From an uncultured Gammaproteobacteria bacterium (GTDB lineage Bacteria; Pseudomonadota; Gammaproteobacteria; GCA-001735895), in assembly GCA_947259485.1 (NCBI GenBank), contig CAMYLU010000023.1:1-50721 (forward strand): DNA of 50,721 nucleotides, read 5' to 3'. Both the position numbers and the translations under genes were made by a program. Shown here one piece after another: positions 7,748 through 15,771 of this stretch. Below the pieces are notes generated by a model that worked only from the letters and a program-made list of their open reading frames with translations, did no database searches and was not told the DNA's origin. Numbering within the stretch: position 1 is the stretch's first letter; each line of letters begins with the position of its first letter.

Positions 7748-8919
7748 CCCTGGGCCGCCTGTAATTTGCGTGCGACCCATTGGTGAAAGTGATGGGTTGG
7801 ATTGTCCATCACCGGTGAAAACACCCCGCCACCATAACCCGGTGACTGCCGTCCGCGCTGCATGCCTTCGACCGCGTCGATATCTTCGCTGAATACCACG
7901 CGCCAGGATTCGAGGGTGGCGGTGCGGCTTGCCGCATGTTCATCGGAAAGCGCTTCGTCGCCGACGTAGAACAGGCGCAGATGTTCGACAGACCGGTCAC
8001 AGGCCCTGGGTTCGATTATCATTGCGAAAGCGTGGTCGGCCTGGATTCCGAGTAACACGTTCGGGTAGAACGAGACGTATTCGGCCTGTTCAAGCCTGTC
8101 CTCGGGCCACTCGGGGAAGCGCGGCAACGCGGTGCCAGCCTGGTCGTATAGACGGTAGGCGTTGCTGCCTTGCCCACCGAAGTCATCGCCATACATGATG
8201 TGATAATGATCTTCAAGCCGGGAGTAAGTGTTCAAACTGGGGTGAATCCAGGGCAGGTGATAGCTTTCGCAGTAATTTTCCACTGCAAGTTTCCAGTTCG
8301 AGTTAACTTCGATCTTGATGCCCTTGCCATTGGCCGCGGTTCTTAATCGATCGAGGCCGGTACCGCCAAGAAAGGGGCTCCATTTTTCAGTCAGCGGTTT
8401 GATGTAATCGGCGAAATCAGGTGCGTCTCCGCAGAGATTGATAAAAACAACATCCATCCATACGGTCGAGCGCACCGGTTTCAGCCCGTGATCGCAATGA
8501 TTGAAGCCGTCGAACTTTTGCTGCCCGATCCCGCCCAGATGCGGCGTACCCTTGAGCTCGCCATCGAGATTGTATGACCAGGAGTGGTACTTGCAGCGCA
8601 ACGCACCCTGAACTTCCATTTCATCGTGTACCAGGATCATGCCGCGGTGGCTGCAGACGTTGTGGAATACCTTGATCTCATCCTGCTTGTTGCGCAGGAT
8701 GACCAGTGGCAGGCCCATGAATTCAACCGGCTTGACATAACCCTTCTTGGGCAGGTCGCTGGCAAACCAGAGCCCGGCCCAGCTTTTGCCGAGCACATGG
8801 TCACGTTCCTGCGCCAGGAAATCGTTGCTGGTGTATGCCTGGTTGGGCAATCCATTCGCCTTTTCGATCGGCTGCAGGATGGCGGCCAGGGCGATACTCG
8901 GGGCAGAATTCTGGCTCAT
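7744..8919 (-). CDS. Rieske non-haem iron oxygenase, alpha subunit (quaternary-amine type suspected)
   Basis: Start at ATG 8919, with GAGG nine bases upstream, gives 391 residues. The Rieske [2Fe-2S] ligands are C89-x-H91 in NVCSHRG and C109-x2-H112 in RCKYHSW. The mononuclear iron site is in NYCESYHLPWIHP, ligands H221 and H226. The bridging residue three before the first His, aspartate in most ring-hydroxylating dioxygenases, is Glu218; glutamate here is known in carnitine monooxygenase CntA and related quaternary-ammonium oxygenases. So demethylation or cleavage of a betaine-like substrate is my preferred guess. No reductase gene is next to it. A GcvA-like LysR regulator is divergent. Confidence 0.88.
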   Translation of the reverse strand: MSQNSAPSIALAAILQPIEKANGLPNQAYTSNDFLAQERDHVLGKSWAGLWFASDLPKKGYVKPVEFMGLPLVILRNKQDEIKVFHNVCSHRGMILVHDEMEVQGALRCKYHSWSYNLDGELKGTPHLGGIGQQKFDGFNHCDHGLKPVRSTVWMDVVFINLCGDAPDFADYIKPLTEKWSPFLGGTGLDRLRTAANGKGIKIEVNSNWKLAVENYCESYHLPWIHPSLNTYSRLEDHYHIMYGDDFGGQGSNAYRLYDQAGTALPRFPEWPEDRLEQAEYVSFYPNVLLGIQADHAFAMIIEPRACDRSVEHLRLFYVGDEALSDEHAASRTATLESWRVVFSEDIDAVEGMQRGRQSPGYGGGVFSPVMDNPTHHFHQWVARKLQAAQG

Positions 8920-9053
8920 ATGTATTATCCTCAATATCAAGTCCAATACTGGTTGCGCAGTTTGGAAAGGTAAACATTGCGACGAATTAGTCGATTTGGC
9001 AATATTAAAAAACTTCCTTTTGGCTTTACTTAAGGTAAACTCAATTAATTACT
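8920..9053. promoter_or_regulatory. divergent control region between Rieske oxygenase and LysR genes
   Basis: These 134 bases separate two divergent starts. AGGTAAAC occurs twice (8968-8975 and 9033-9040), and the second copy is half of a near-palindrome, TTTACTTAAGGTAAA, at 9025-9039, close to the LysR start. LysR proteins usually bind such imperfect dyads between themselves and their target. No strong -35/-10 pair stands out. Operator assignment is inference. Confidence 0.4.
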
Positions 9054-9983
9054 ATGGCACGTCGCTATTACCAACTTCCGAGTCTTACAGGATTAAATAC
9101 ATTCGATGCCTGTGCCCGGCATGGCAGCTTTACCGCCGCGGCTGCAGAACTCGGTGTTACGCTGGGTGCAGTTAGCCGCCAGGTAAAGGCACTGGAAACC
9201 GAGCTGGATTGCGCATTGTTTCAGCGCTTGCACCGCGGTGTCGAACTCACCGCGGAGGGAATCGATCTATTCCAGGTTTTAAGTTCGAGCTTTCAACAAA
9301 TCGGCAGGCTGTGCCAGGAATTCAGAAGCCGGTCGCAAAGCCTGGACGTTACCATTGCGGCGACTACCGCTTTCGCGTCGCTATGGTTGATGCCGCGCCT
9401 GGGTGGCTTCTGGCAGCAGTATCGTGATATCAATTTGAATCATGCCATTTCGGATAATCCGGGCGACAGCGGCTTCGTCAACGCCGATATACGAATTCGC
9501 TATGGCGATGGCAGCTGGCGTGGCGAGCAGGCGGTGAAATTATTTGATGATCGTATCTACCCGGTTTGTGGTCCCGGATTTGCCGCAGATCACGAATGGT
9601 TGCAGCCCCGCGAGTTACTGCAGTTTCCGTTGCTTCAGCTGGATAGCGTCGATCCGGCCTGGACCGGCTGGGATGCCTGGATGGCAGAGTGGGACTGCGA
9701 TAGTTCACAGGCAAACTTTCGTCGCTTCAATAACTATGTTGTTGCGCTGCAGGCTGCCGAGGAAAACCAGGGGATTGTGCTGGGATGGCATTCGCAGGTC
9801 GGGGCATTAATTCAAAGCGGTAAACTGGTTCGTATCAGCGAAATGGAAATCTCGGCACCGGGTTCTTTTTATCTTACCTGGGACGAAACTCGTCCATTAT
9901 CCGAAGCCGCACAACGTCTGCGTGACTGGTTGGTTGCAGTGGGCCGGGAGTTTACTGATCCGCCGGGGGGCGTTTCCGCTTAG
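9054..9983 (+). CDS. LysR-family transcriptional regulator (GcvA-like)
   Basis: The 309-residue protein has the N-terminal winged helix-turn-helix of LysR proteins (LTGLNTFDACARHGSFTAAAAELGVTLGAVSRQVKALE) at about residues 9-70 and a periplasmic-binding-protein-like effector domain from about 95. The opening PSLTGLNTFDACARHGSF resembles GcvA-type regulators. It is divergent from the Rieske oxygenase with 134 bases between, the usual arrangement for a LysR regulator and its target. Its 3' end overlaps the convergent HDOD gene by 32 bases. Effector unknown; a betaine-like compound would fit the neighbour but is speculation. Confidence 0.9.
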   Translation: MARRYYQLPSLTGLNTFDACARHGSFTAAAAELGVTLGAVSRQVKALETELDCALFQRLHRGVELTAEGIDLFQVLSSSFQQIGRLCQEFRSRSQSLDVTIAATTAFASLWLMPRLGGFWQQYRDINLNHAISDNPGDSGFVNADIRIRYGDGSWRGEQAVKLFDDRIYPVCGPGFAADHEWLQPRELLQFPLLQLDSVDPAWTGWDAWMAEWDCDSSQANFRRFNNYVVALQAAEENQGIVLGWHSQVGALIQSGKLVRISEMEISAPGSFYLTWDETRPLSEAAQRLRDWLVAVGREFTDPPGGVSA

Positions 9984-11391
9984 ACAGGTAGGCCAGCGCC
10001 TTGCTGGTCAGTGTGATTGCCGATTTGAATTTCACGTAGGTCACCTTGTCGAGCCGGGTGACCGCATGCGCACGATCGCAAAACATTATTCCAACCGGTT
10101 TGTTGCCGATGAATAGTGACATCAGGAAAAAGCTTTCATGCAGGAAGCTGGCCTTGAACCTGGCTGGCAGCGCGGCCTCGTATTTCTGGTATTCGTCCGG
10201 CTCTATCCATATAGACTGGGGTTTACCGAGCAGCGTCTTAAGCACACTTTCCTTGCTGATATCGATGACCAGTGTCTTGATGGGAGAATGTTGATCTATC
10301 CCTCTGCCGGCGCGCGTACCGAGCCTGGATTTATCCTTTGACAGCAACATCAATACAACCCGTGTCAGGTGTAAATCGTCATGCAAGTGATTCAGCAGAA
10401 GATCCAGCAGCTGCGACTGGGTTGGTTGCGCCGTTTGCAGCAAGGCCTTAACGCGGTTTTCGAATTCATGGCCGCCAGCTTCAAGATCGTCGACGATGGC
10501 CGGTTTCGTTTGCACCGGGGCTTCACGATCGGGCAGCATAATCAGGCGAGTCGCAGCGGGCAACACGTCGTCGAACGGGCTGTTGCGTGCAGATTCGATA
10601 GCCACTGCCTGCAAATGTTTGTGAAATCCGTCGAGCGACTGGTTCAGGTAAGCCGCACATACCTCTTCGGTTGCTTTCATCGAAGAGTGATACCAGCCTA
10701 CTTCAGCCTGGTGGGAAACGTCGGCTGCAAGTTGAATCAGGCGCGCCTTGCGCCCGGATGGTATGTTCTCATCGAGCGATTCGGTTACCAGTTCCGGTAA
10801 ATAGGATTTTGCAGCGTACTGGCGCCCGAGTTCATGAAAATCGAAACCGAAGACGGGTTTCGCACTGTTGGCATCACTTCCCAGCGCGCGGAATTTATCC
10901 TGGTACTGCTGGTAATGTTCGTGATCGAACAGGCAGGCACAGAATTCACCGATGTTGTGCAGCACTGCCGCACTGCGGACTTCGTAGATCGAGTGGATCC
11001 CCTGCAAGGTAATAAAGCGCTCGAGTTGTGCCAGCAGGTGAAAAGTCCGGCTCATCAACTGATGGTAACTCTGCCGCCGCCGCGCGTCCGGATGCGTCTG
11101 GTCAAGAACCTTGTGCTGCATCACCAGGTCGGCAATGGCACTGTCGCTAAGCAGGCTCAAGGCGGAATGAACCGAGTCGACTGGATGTTTGCCACTATCG
11201 CGCTGCCTGGAGTTAACTTCGTGATACAGCGATACGCTCATGCCGGGATCGAGCGAGATTATATCTGCCAGGTCACGAACGGTTTTAGTGTGGTCTTCGA
11301 GCGTTTCCAGTGCCCGACGATGAAAGATCTCTAGGGCGGGAATAATTTCATGATGTGAGGATAACCAGGAGGACGCTGCTTGCTCGGTCAT
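9952..11391 (-). CDS. HDOD-domain protein with C-terminal GAF-like domain
   Basis: The 479 residues contain an HDOD domain (about 15-220), a non-catalytic HD-related helical domain: PALEIFHRRALETLED, then LADIISLDPGMSVSLYHEV and AAVLHNIGEFCACLFDH. Residues about 310-460 look like a GAF-type sensor domain (LLNHLHDDLHLTRVVLMLL to GIMFCDRAHAV). HDOD proteins act in signalling, motility and stress control, often with c-di-GMP networks. It is the last gene of a pomA-pomB-PilZ-HDOD run, six bases after the PilZ stop, so a role in tuning motility is plausible. Start ATG at 11391 with AGGCAGAG upstream. The HDOD call is firm, the GAF call less so. Confidence 0.8.
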   Translation of the reverse strand: MTEQAASSWLSSHHEIIPALEIFHRRALETLEDHTKTVRDLADIISLDPGMSVSLYHEVNSRQRDSGKHPVDSVHSALSLLSDSAIADLVMQHKVLDQTHPDARRRQSYHQLMSRTFHLLAQLERFITLQGIHSIYEVRSAAVLHNIGEFCACLFDHEHYQQYQDKFRALGSDANSAKPVFGFDFHELGRQYAAKSYLPELVTESLDENIPSGRKARLIQLAADVSHQAEVGWYHSSMKATEEVCAAYLNQSLDGFHKHLQAVAIESARNSPFDDVLPAATRLIMLPDREAPVQTKPAIVDDLEAGGHEFENRVKALLQTAQPTQSQLLDLLLNHLHDDLHLTRVVLMLLSKDKSRLGTRAGRGIDQHSPIKTLVIDISKESVLKTLLGKPQSIWIEPDEYQKYEAALPARFKASFLHESFFLMSLFIGNKPVGIMFCDRAHAVTRLDKVTYVKFKSAITLTSKALAYLSKRKRPPADQ

Positions 11392-11397
11392 CTCTGC

Positions 11398-11967
11398 CTA
11401 GGTTTCCTGTGCGCTACTCAATGATTCCATTTGTTTGCCGTGCATATGCTTGATCAGTATTTCGCGGTCAGCTTCGTGCAGGTTTTCGAAATCCAGTGAA
11501 ATACGATGTTTACCCTGATCCTGGCCGCGATCCTTTTCTACAAGTACTACCCTGGCAATAATGACAAGCCTGAATCCGGAGGGCAATAGTTTTAATTTCA
11601 ATTCAACCAGTTCGTCCTGCTCGGGGACCTGGTCGTCAAAATAGGCAATTCCCTGGGCGCTGAGGTTAACCGACTTTTGCGTCATTGCCTGGTCGTTTTC
11701 ATCGCCAATGAGTTTGTCAGTGAGACGATCAACCTGTTCTTCCAGCACTCCGAGGTAACGACCCAGTTCGGGCATCTTGCTGTCGATTTTGTGGCGATCA
11801 GCAATATGTTGTTCAATCTGAAAATTATAGTTGTTGCGTAGTGAAAACGCGTGCTCGTTGGTCCAGAAGTCTTCGACACGATCGTCAATCGTTGCCTTGT
11901 CAATACGCTCTAACGCCACCAGGGCCTCGTCTTCGATGCGAAAATAGCGTCGTCTTTCGTCAGTCAT
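11398..11967 (-). CDS. PilZ-domain c-di-GMP receptor with helical insertion
   Basis: The start is the ATG at 11967, eight bases below the pomB stop and with AGGA eight bases upstream; earlier in-frame starts lie within pomB. The 189-residue protein has both c-di-GMP-binding signatures: RxxxR (R6 to R10 in ERRRYFR) and NxSxxG at 101-106 (NLSAQG), followed by the beta-barrel strands. The two motifs are about 90 residues apart, against some 30 in YcgR, because of a charged helical stretch at about 30-90 that may form a coiled coil. Placed just after the stator genes, it probably acts as a c-di-GMP-dependent brake or adaptor on PomAB, by analogy with YcgR. Confidence 0.85.
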   Translation of the reverse strand: MTDERRRYFRIEDEALVALERIDKATIDDRVEDFWTNEHAFSLRNNYNFQIEQHIADRHKIDSKMPELGRYLGVLEEQVDRLTDKLIGDENDQAMTQKSVNLSAQGIAYFDDQVPEQDELVELKLKLLPSGFRLVIIARVVLVEKDRGQDQGKHRISLDFENLHEADREILIKHMHGKQMESLSSAQET

Positions 11968-11975
11968 GGTAGGTC

Positions 11976-12887
11976 CTAGCCGTCCGGCTGCACAACGTAG
12001 TCGACGTTTTCCGAGGGCGACTGCCCTGCAATCGGGATTCGGTTGCCATGCAGGACACTGATTTCCACGCGGCGGTTCTTGGCACGATTCTCCCAACTGT
12101 CATTGGGTACAATCGGCTCATTGTCTGCCATCGCTCTGATTTCCATGCGCTCGGGATCAACATCACCTTCCTGGATAAAATAATGAACCACGCTTGCTGC
12201 ACGTGCTGCCGACAGGTCCCAGTTGGAACGGAAACGGCGGGTTTCAATGGGGATGTCGTCGGTATGCCCGGCGATAACAAAGTGCCCGTCACGCTGATTC
12301 AGGACGTCCGCAATCTGCTTCAGTATGGGCAGGAATTTCGTTTGCAGCTCTGCGAATCCGGAACCGAAGGAGCCGCGCTCGCGAATTCGTATCAAGACAC
12401 GGTCGTTATAGGCTTCAACCTCGACCAGGCCGTCACCAATAGCCTCGGACAACTCGTCCTGAAGCTCCTCAGCCTCTGCCTGTGCTTCACGCTGGGCCTT
12501 TTGCTGGGCGATGGCCTCGGCTTCGGCTTCACCCATGCCGCCATCATTGCGTGATTTGGAATCGTTAAAATCGAGATTGGTCTTGGTATCGTCGGTGGTT
12601 TTTTCACGCATTATTTCGAGCGGCGTTACCTCGGTGGGTGTGCCCGGGCTGTACTGCTTGGCAATGACGCTGGTACCTTTCGGAATCTCGGTAGCTTTAA
12701 CGATACGCTGCACACCGAAGGCAAGCTTCATCGCACCCGCCACCTGCTTGTACTTGAGTACATCCATTTCCGCGAATGACAACAGCAACACGAAAAAGCA
12801 CATCAACAGCGCCATCATGTCAGCGAAAGTAGCAAGCCAGGGGGGTAGGCCTTCCTCACATGGTGGGCAATCGCATTCCTCGTTCAT
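11976..12887 (-). CDS. pomB: flagellar stator protein PomB/MotB type
   Basis: Stator subunit that couples ion flow to flagellar rotation and anchors to peptidoglycan. The 303 residues comprise a short cytoplasmic N-terminus (ECDCPPCEEG), a single membrane helix with the ion-binding Asp23 (WLATFADMMALLMCFFVLL), a periplasmic linker with an acidic repeat, and an OmpA-type peptidoglycan-binding domain at about 165-285 (VIAGHTDDIPI, NWDLSAARA, NRRVEISVL). The N-terminal CDCPPC and the IPKGTSVIA segment after the helix match Vibrio PomB better than E. coli MotB, suggesting sodium drive. It starts nine bases after pomA. Confidence 0.93.
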   Translation of the reverse strand: MNEECDCPPCEEGLPPWLATFADMMALLMCFFVLLLSFAEMDVLKYKQVAGAMKLAFGVQRIVKATEIPKGTSVIAKQYSPGTPTEVTPLEIMREKTTDDTKTNLDFNDSKSRNDGGMGEAEAEAIAQQKAQREAQAEAEELQDELSEAIGDGLVEVEAYNDRVLIRIRERGSFGSGFAELQTKFLPILKQIADVLNQRDGHFVIAGHTDDIPIETRRFRSNWDLSAARAASVVHYFIQEGDVDPERMEIRAMADNEPIVPNDSWENRAKNRRVEISVLHGNRIPIAGQSPSENVDYVVQPDG

Positions 12888-12896
12888 CGCAAAGCC

Positions 12897-13652
12897 CTAC
12901 TCGTCTTCCTGGCGCTTGCTTTCCGGGAGGTAGGCGTTCAGTAACTGTTTCAAAACGCGAGGATTGGTACCTTCCTGGATACCATTGATTGACTCGAGGA
13001 TCAGGTCCTTGTTGAGTTTTTCGTAACCACTGATCAGGACTAGTTTTTCCGACAGTGGCGAGGCAAAAGCGTTGGCGATTATCGCGCCGTACAGGGTGGT
13101 CAAAAGTGCGACCGCCATGGCCGGGCCGATTGCAGCGGGGTCCGACATGTTTGCCAGCATCTGTACCAGGCCGATCAGGGTTCCGATCATGCCCATCGCC
13201 GGCGCATAGACTGCCATTGCCTTGAACATATCGGCGCCAACGGTGTGGCGTTCGATTGACATGTTGATATCTTTGGCGAGCAATCCCTTGACCACTTCCG
13301 GGGCATGACCGTCTATGCACAGGGTGATACCGCGTTCCAGGAAACCGTTGCCGATTTCGCGGCCTTCCAGTGCCAGGATGCCTTCCTTGCGCGCGATATT
13401 GGCGAGTTCGACCGATTCATCGATCAGGTTTTGTGGGCGGTCGAGCTTATAAAAGAAACCTTTCAAACCAATTTTGAAAGAGCCGAGGAAATTGGCGATG
13501 GTGACGCGCATCAGCGTAACTGCGAAGGTTCCACCCACCACTATCAACAGTGAGGGTGCATTGACAAATAATACGAACGGGCCGCCGAGGCTTATCGCCG
13601 TCGCGATAATGATATAGGCCAGTATAAATCCAACAATTGATGCGATATCCAC
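12897..13652 (-). CDS. pomA: flagellar stator protein PomA/MotA type
   Basis: Four-helix stator subunit forming the ion channel with PomB. The 251 residues include helices near 5-25, 32-50, about 148-170 and 180-205, and a large cytoplasmic loop between the second and third that contacts the rotor. Signatures are MIGTLIGLVQML and MAVALLTTLYGAIIANA, close to Vibrio PomA. Start is GTG at 13652, supported by AGGAG seven bases upstream. It heads the pomA-pomB-PilZ-HDOD unit and a sigma28-like promoter lies about 80 bases upstream. No other flagellar gene is in the window, as is usual for stator loci. Confidence 0.93.
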   Translation of the reverse strand: MDIASIVGFILAYIIIATAISLGGPFVLFVNAPSLLIVVGGTFAVTLMRVTIANFLGSFKIGLKGFFYKLDRPQNLIDESVELANIARKEGILALEGREIGNGFLERGITLCIDGHAPEVVKGLLAKDINMSIERHTVGADMFKAMAVYAPAMGMIGTLIGLVQMLANMSDPAAIGPAMAVALLTTLYGAIIANAFASPLSEKLVLISGYEKLNKDLILESINGIQEGTNPRVLKQLLNAYLPESKRQEDE

Positions 13653-13730
13653 CCAGTTGCTCCTGCTCGCTAACCTGTGATCGTGTAAATTTGGAGTTCA
13701 AAGCAGGATTACGGGTCTGCTCGTATAGAG

Positions 13731-13757
13731 GTATCGGTCGACAGGAACAAATCTTTA
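13731..13757 (-). promoter_or_regulatory. sigma28 (FliA)-type promoter of pomA
   Basis: On the minus strand TAAAGATT (13757-13750), 11 bases, then ACCGATAC (13738-13731). The FliA consensus is TAAAGTTT-N11-GCCGATAA, so the -35 matches 7 of 8 and the -10 keeps the CCGATA core at exactly the right spacing. Predicted transcription starts about 70 bases above the pomA GTG. Late-class flagellar control of stator genes is well known in gammaproteobacteria. Confidence 0.7.
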
Positions 13758-13819
13758 GCCGCAAGTTGCGATAATTACGGGTTTATAAGACTCCTTTTGA
13801 AGCCGTATTGAGGGTCGTT

Positions 13820-14326
13820 TTATGCTTGTCGGAGTTGAATAGGGGTTAGTTGTCGAGAATCCAACAGGTCGTGCCTTATCAGCCAGCGAATTGCATCGTC
13901 GGCGTCATCTTCGAACCAGGCTCTACTTGAGCCAAGCCGAAAACTATATCCCCAGGTATCCATGTCGCTGAACATGCGTTCACGCCCGAATCCTTCGACC
14001 TCGTCTGCGAGCAGTATTTGCAGGTAACAAACCGCGTTTTCTTCGGCATCGTCGCTACCGGCGTTGGTATCAAGCTCCCGGCGCCGTGCCGGGTCAAGGC
14101 AAATGAAATGGCAGGCCTCGTGCAGGACGGAATGCAGCGGGGTGTCATCGCGGGCGTACAGGCGATTGTCTTTCAGGCCGGCTTCCTGTTTCCCCCAGTA
14201 GCTATGCGGAATGGGTTGGTTAGCGGGGCAGAGTTCTAATTTCAATCCGAATTGTGCCAAAAGCTCGGCGAGTTCGGCAGGATCGATGTCTGCAAGGCGC
14301 AGTACATCCGGGGTGTCAGTCGGCAT
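13820..14326 (-). CDS. hypothetical protein with HExxH motif
   Basis: I do not recognise the family by name. The 168-residue soluble protein has HEACH at 69-73 (HExxH) and an acidic DDAEENAVC segment at 92-100 that could supply a third ligand about 22-27 residues later, so a small zinc metallopeptidase-like fold is possible. It is not like EpmC in sequence. It has no signal peptide or membrane segment. The start overlaps the end of the tetR gene by 11 bases, so the two are probably co-translated, downstream of mazG. Catalytic activity is inference from the motif alone. Confidence 0.7.
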   Translation of the reverse strand: MPTDTPDVLRLADIDPAELAELLAQFGLKLELCPANQPIPHSYWGKQEAGLKDNRLYARDDTPLHSVLHEACHFICLDPARRRELDTNAGSDDAEENAVCYLQILLADEVEGFGRERMFSDMDTWGYSFRLGSSRAWFEDDADDAIRWLIRHDLLDSRQLTPIQLRQA

Positions 14327-14903
14327 ATGCCTGCAGCAGTTTGCCTATGGTCTGTTGCAGTCGCCACCATTCCTCAACCTTGTACTGCTGCGATTGTCTG
14401 CGCGTACGAATCACGAGGTAGTTTATGGACGCGCCAAATACGCCGAGAACGCCACCGATGTCGATGTTCGGTTGATGATAAAAAGCGCGGATCCGTTTCA
14501 CTAGCTCCATGCCCCGCTCGCCGCGTATCCGCGCCAGCGTATTGGTCAGGTTGTTCTGCTCCGACATTTCCCAGGCCATAATTTCAAGCGCCATCGGGCG
14601 TGATTCCAGTGCGGTGACATAGCGGTTGAGCAAGCGCTGCAGGAAATCGGGTAGCGCGATTTCGGCACACTCGTCAGCTGTTTCGGTTACAATTTCATCC
14701 ACCTCCCACCACAGGGTGGTGGTTTCTGCGAACGCCAGCAGTAATTCGTCGAAACCGCCAAAATAACGGTAAATCAAGACCTTATCGCAACCAGCCTGGC
14801 GCGCAATCGCGTTAATCCCAACCGCGGGGTAACCCTGATCGAGCAATATTGCACCCACCGCATCGAGGATTCGCTGTTCGGTTTGTATCCTGCTTCTGGT
14901 CAT
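14316..14903 (-). CDS. TetR-family transcriptional regulator
   Basis: The 195 residues open with a TetR helix-turn-helix domain: QRILDAVGAILLDQGYPAVG, then IARQAGCDKVLIYRYFGGFDELL at about 30-55. The all-helical remainder is the ligand and dimer domain. It lies 10 bases after mazG and overlaps the HExxH gene, so it is part of a three-gene run with no obvious efflux or enzyme target beside it. Its target and ligand are unknown; autoregulation of the run is possible but no palindrome was found to support it. Confidence 0.9.
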   Translation of the reverse strand: MTRSRIQTEQRILDAVGAILLDQGYPAVGINAIARQAGCDKVLIYRYFGGFDELLLAFAETTTLWWEVDEIVTETADECAEIALPDFLQRLLNRYVTALESRPMALEIMAWEMSEQNNLTNTLARIRGERGMELVKRIRAFYHQPNIDIGGVLGVFGASINYLVIRTRRQSQQYKVEEWWRLQQTIGKLLQAYAD

Positions 14904-14913
14904 GTTTTAGCTT

Positions 14914-15696
14914 TCATCCGACCGTGCTCTTGGATTCCTGCCAGAAGTATTCCATCTGTTCGAGCTGCTGCTGATCCATTTCGATACCGGCGTTCGCCAT
15001 TTGTTGCTGCACGTAAGCAAAGCGGCGCAGGAATTTTTGATTAGTATTACGCAGTGACATTTCGGCGTTAACCCTGGCGTGGCGAGCAAGATTAATGCAA
15101 ACAAACATCAGGTCTCCGATCTCGTCGCTTATGGCCCGGCTGTCGCCGGTGCTGAAAGCGTGCTTTAACTCCGCCAGTTCTTCCTCGAGTTTATCGAACA
15201 CCGGACTTATGTCCGGCCAGTCGAAGCCAAAAACGGCGGCATCCTTCTGGATCTGGCGGGCACGGTAAATCGCCGAGTTGGAGCCAGAGTCTTCACCCAG
15301 CACCGGCCTTGCCTGGTTCGACTTTTCCTGTTGCTTGAGTGCCTGCCACTGTTGTGACAGGGTTTCATCGTTAAACTCCTGGTCACGTGTGTCACCGAAA
15401 ACGTGCGGGTGACGGCGCAGCATTTTATCGGTGATCCCCTGGGCGACATCATCGAAAGTGAACTGGCCCTGTTCTTCAGCAATACGCGCATGAAACACGA
15501 TGTTAAACAGCAGATCGCCCAGTTCTTCCTTCAGGTTCTGTGTGTCGTCGCGCTCGATCGCGTCGAGTAATTCGTGGGTTTCATCCAGCGTGTAGCCGGC
15601 GATCGAAGCGCTGGTTTGACGGATATCCCAGGGACAGCCGTTATCCGGGTGACGTAAATCCTTCATTACCTGGAGCAGGTTTTCAATTGCGCTCAT
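14914..15696 (-). CDS. mazG: nucleoside triphosphate pyrophosphohydrolase
   Basis: Hydrolyses (d)NTPs to monophosphates and pyrophosphate, lowering aberrant nucleotides and affecting ppGpp levels. Start at ATG 15696 gives MSAIENLLQVMKDLR and the conserved NGCPWD right after, aligning with E. coli MazG at 260 against 263 residues; the longer open frame would add an unlikely extension into the promoter region. Two MazG repeats are visible, each with the EExxE/ExxD metal site: KEELGDLLFNIVFHAR and EEELAELKHAF with DEIGDLMFVCINLARH. It is divergent from amgK and leads the mazG-tetR-HExxH run. Confidence 0.95.
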   Translation of the reverse strand: MSAIENLLQVMKDLRHPDNGCPWDIRQTSASIAGYTLDETHELLDAIERDDTQNLKEELGDLLFNIVFHARIAEEQGQFTFDDVAQGITDKMLRRHPHVFGDTRDQEFNDETLSQQWQALKQQEKSNQARPVLGEDSGSNSAIYRARQIQKDAAVFGFDWPDISPVFDKLEEELAELKHAFSTGDSRAISDEIGDLMFVCINLARHARVNAEMSLRNTNQKFLRRFAYVQQQMANAGIEMDQQQLEQMEYFWQESKSTVG

Positions 15697-15704
15697 TAGT
15701 TCTA

Positions 15705-15733
15705 TTGCGTTTGTGTAATTAAAAACCGGATAA
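15705..15733 (+). promoter_or_regulatory. probable promoter of amgK-murU
   Basis: TTGCGT at 15705-15710 and GATAAT at 15728-15733 are 17 bases apart, in the 75-base gap between the divergent mazG and amgK starts. The -10 sits within a short CCGG-ATAATA-CCGG palindrome (15725-15738). The predicted leader is about 32 bases and lacks a strong Shine-Dalgarno. Confidence 0.45.
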
Positions 15734-15771
15734 TACCGGCCTTTTAACAGAATCGCAGCCGCAACCGCCAT

